From Oscillospiraceae bacterium (GTDB lineage Bacteria > Bacillota > Clostridia > Oscillospirales > Ruminococcaceae): 6,407 nucleotides of DNA. Where the stretch lies: positions 1-6,407 of the forward strand of contig JAEDMB010000110.1 in NCBI GenBank assembly GCA_016303235.1, read 5' to 3'. A program made the translations under genes and the position numbers. The notes under the pieces are model-generated. The model did not search any database and was not told where the DNA came from. It worked only from the letters and a program-made list of their open reading frames with translations. This document shows, piece by piece, positions 5,722 through 6,407 of this stretch; within the stretch, counting starts at the first letter, position 1, and the number at the start of each line of letters is the position of its first letter.

Positions 5722-5749
5722 CTTTTTTGACGTTTTTATTTATCACATC

Positions 5750-5818
5750 TATGCGACTTAATTATTATATCACATAAATCCGGATTTGTCAAGCGTTTTT
5801 GAGAAATTTTTCAGAAAA
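5750..5818. repeat. Direct repeat copy 2: orphan promoter region
   Basis: This is the second copy of the repeat, 97 bp upstream (in the transcription sense) of copy 1. Similarity to copy 1 runs through the leader and fades where a tRNA 5' end would be expected. The DNA between the copies (about 5722-5749) holds no gene I can recognise, only AT-rich sequence including the A6-C-T6 palindrome at 5714-5730. Confidence 0.8.
5764..5792 (-). promoter_or_regulatory. Orphan consensus promoter P2 upstream of P1
   Basis: On the - strand TTGACA (5787-5792), a 17-nt spacer and TATAAT (5764-5769) form a full-consensus promoter with an extended -10 TG. Its nearest downstream gene is tRNA-Thr, about 105 nt away and beyond P1. 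It may boost tRNA-Thr/Tyr as a tandem promoter, or be left over from a lost gene. Confidence 0.85.
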
Positions 5819-5831
5819 TATTTTTTATTGA

Positions 5832-5868
5832 AATTCGGGGAGAGGAAAAAATATATACTCCCCGAATT
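5832..5868 (-). terminator. Strong hairpin directly after tRNA-Pro
   Basis: A perfect 11-bp inverted repeat, AATTCGGGGAG (5832-5842) and CTCCCCGAATT (5858-5868), starts 2 nt after the discriminator base of tRNA-Pro. The 15-nt loop contains a U6 run, but the sequence after the stem on the - strand is UCAAUAAAAAA, not a U-tract. It therefore departs from a classic intrinsic terminator. It may be a 3' processing or stability element, or an atypical terminator. Confidence 0.6.
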
Positions 5869-5870
5869 AG

Positions 5871-5944
5871 TCGAGGTGACAGGACTCGAACCTGCGGCAT
5901 CTTGGTCCCAAACCAAGCACTCTACCAAGCTGAGTTACACCTCG
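5871..5944 (-). tRNA. tRNA-Pro (UGG), CCA not encoded
   Basis: The 74-nt cloverleaf has acceptor stem CGAGGTG / CACCTCG and discriminator A. The D arm is ACTC-AGCTTGGTA-GAGT. The anticodon arm is CTTGG-TTTGGGA-CCAAG, giving TGG. The T arm is GCAGG-TTCGAGT-CCTGT. After the discriminator the gene reads CTA, so CCA must be added by tRNA nucleotidyltransferase, unlike the two tRNAs downstream. It has its own promoter at 5969-5997. Confidence 0.96.
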
Positions 5945-5968
5945 ATAGCGGTTTTCACCGACTTTGAT

Positions 5969-5997
5969 ATTATACTACAAAGAACTGCAAAAGTCAA
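5969..5997 (-). promoter_or_regulatory. Promoter of tRNA-Pro
   Basis: On the - strand TTGACT (5992-5997), a 17-nt spacer and TATAAT (5969-5974) form a near-consensus promoter. Transcription would start near 5962. A small 4-bp hairpin with a GAAA loop (CGGT-GAAA-ACCG, 5949-5960) lies between the start site and the tRNA 5' end and would be removed by RNase P. Confidence 0.88.
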
Positions 5998-6067
5998 TAA
6001 TAAATTTTATTTTTGTATAAATGCACAAATTTATCGTCTGAAATCAGCAATTATCAACAAACAGAAA

Positions 6068-6092
6068 AATATTCTTGACATAAGAGAATATT
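6068..6092. promoter_or_regulatory. Inverted repeat over the -35 of the lipoprotein promoter
   Basis: AATATTCT (6068-6075) and AGAATATT (6085-6092) form a perfect 8-bp dyad with a 9-nt centre that contains most of the TTGACA box. This placement is typical of a repressor operator. The AT-rich arms make a chance dyad possible, and the binding protein is unknown. Confidence 0.45.
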
Positions 6093-6103
6093 AATACTAT
6101 AAT
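6075..6103 (+). promoter_or_regulatory. Promoter of the lipoprotein gene
   Basis: A perfect TTGACA (6075-6080), a 17-nt spacer and a perfect TATAAT (6098-6103) lie 38 nt before the start codon. Two further TATAAT copies follow (6107-6112, with an extended TG, and 6121-6126) without good -35 boxes. Confidence 0.9.
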
Positions 6104-6141
6104 TGTTATAATAAGTAAATTATAATAAAGGAGAATATGAA

Positions 6142-6407
6142 ATGATTTTAAAAAAAGCATTATGCCTTTCTTTAGCAATTGGTATGCTTTCTCTGACAGC
6201 CTGCAAGGAGGAAAAAGGCTCTGTAAGGCTTGAATACGGAAAAACAATGATTTCAAACAGTGACGGACTGCCGTTTCCCATAGAATTTGACAGTCATTTT
6301 ATTACAAATGAAGAAGCTAATGCAGTAGTTAATTATTACTACTCGATTGCCCAGCAGGACGAGGAACTTGCAAAGCAAAATTCATATCCGGCTTATCTTG
6401 ACTATCT
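6142..6407 (+). CDS. Lipoprotein, N-terminal part (runs off the right edge)
   Basis: The first 88 codons are present and the frame is open to the window end. The product begins MILKKALCLSLAIGMLSLTAC, a type II signal peptide with the lipobox LTAC (18-21). Cys21 would be lipidated after cleavage by signal peptidase II, placing the protein on the outer face of the membrane. The visible mature part (KEEKGSVRLEYGKTMISNSDG, then FDSHFITNEEANAVVNYYYSIAQQDEELAKQN) is polar and helical and matches no family I can name. AAGGAG (6128-6133) is 8 nt before the chosen ATG. An ATG at 6137 gives only Met-Lys-stop and is too close to the ribosome binding site. The gene is read divergently from the tRNA cluster, from its own consensus promoter. 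Confidence 0.88.
   Translation, partial: MILKKALCLSLAIGMLSLTACKEEKGSVRLEYGKTMISNSDGLPFPIEFDSHFITNEEANAVVNYYYSIAQQDEELAKQNSYPAYLDY

Noticed and set aside
5383..5730. 115-codon frame on the + strand across tRNA-Tyr and tRNA-Thr
   Set aside because: It is the antisense translation of two tRNA genes (GWIRTIEARSNRFTVCPLWP and similar), has no ribosome binding site, and overlaps terminators and a promoter.
5714..5730. A6-C-T6 palindrome as a terminator for promoter P2
   Set aside because: The stem is nearly all A-U with too small a loop, and an A-rich stretch rather than a U-tract follows on the transcribed strand.
5363..5997. tRNA cluster as an integration site for a mobile element
   Set aside because: No integrase, no duplicated tRNA 3' end and no foreign-looking genes are visible; the repeat found is a promoter, not a tRNA end.
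5786..6094. 102-codon frame on the + strand containing VTGLEPAASWSQTKHSTKLS
   Set aside because: It is the antisense translation of tRNA-Pro, a common annotation artefact, and it also runs through promoters.
1..6407. CRISPR array, insertion sequence or phage module
   Set aside because: No regularly spaced repeats, transposase, terminal inverted repeats or phage genes were found on either strand.

Overview
The window looks like chromosomal DNA of a Gram-positive, low-GC member of the Clostridia, most likely Ruminococcus or a close Oscillospiraceae relative. The reasons are the C-terminal dockerin module at the left edge, AT-rich intergenic DNA, sigma-A-type promoters, strong AGGAG ribosome binding sites and the gene content. 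The genus is an inference; no rRNA or other species marker is present.

Left part (1-1420, + strand). The tail of a dockerin-bearing, probably secreted protein ends 14 nt before rsmE, the 16S rRNA m3U1498 methyltransferase gene. No promoter or terminator is visible between them. A promoter with an extended -10 then drives a small gene for a one-pass membrane protein with a Cys-containing and very acidic tail. That gene has a leader hairpin. A bidirectional terminator at about 1392-1416 closes it and also closes the convergent operon that follows.

Middle (1422-5268, - strand). Four closely spaced genes, read right to left, look like one operon: a TerD-domain protein with a low-complexity N-terminal extension, an AIM24-family protein, an unrecognised Cys/His-rich protein of 175 aa, and the ribosome-associated GTPase TypA/BipA. 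The gaps are 15, 19 and 21 nt and every gene has its own Shine-Dalgarno sequence. Putting TerD and AIM24 ahead of BipA suggests a stress-response unit with a translational arm. This is the most interesting gene neighbourhood in the window, and its joint function is inference.

Right part (5363-5997, - strand). Three tRNA genes lie in the order Pro(UGG), Thr(UGU), Tyr(GUA) in the direction of transcription. Each is followed by a hairpin. Pro and Thr have near-consensus or consensus promoters. A second consensus promoter, inside a ~69-bp diverged direct repeat of the tRNA-Thr promoter, sits 97 bp upstream with no gene of its own, which suggests a lost tRNA gene or a tandem promoter. Tyr and Thr encode their CCA end; Pro does not.

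Right edge (6068-6407, + strand). A perfect-consensus promoter, whose -35 box lies inside an 8-bp inverted repeat, drives the start of a lipoprotein gene that runs off the window.
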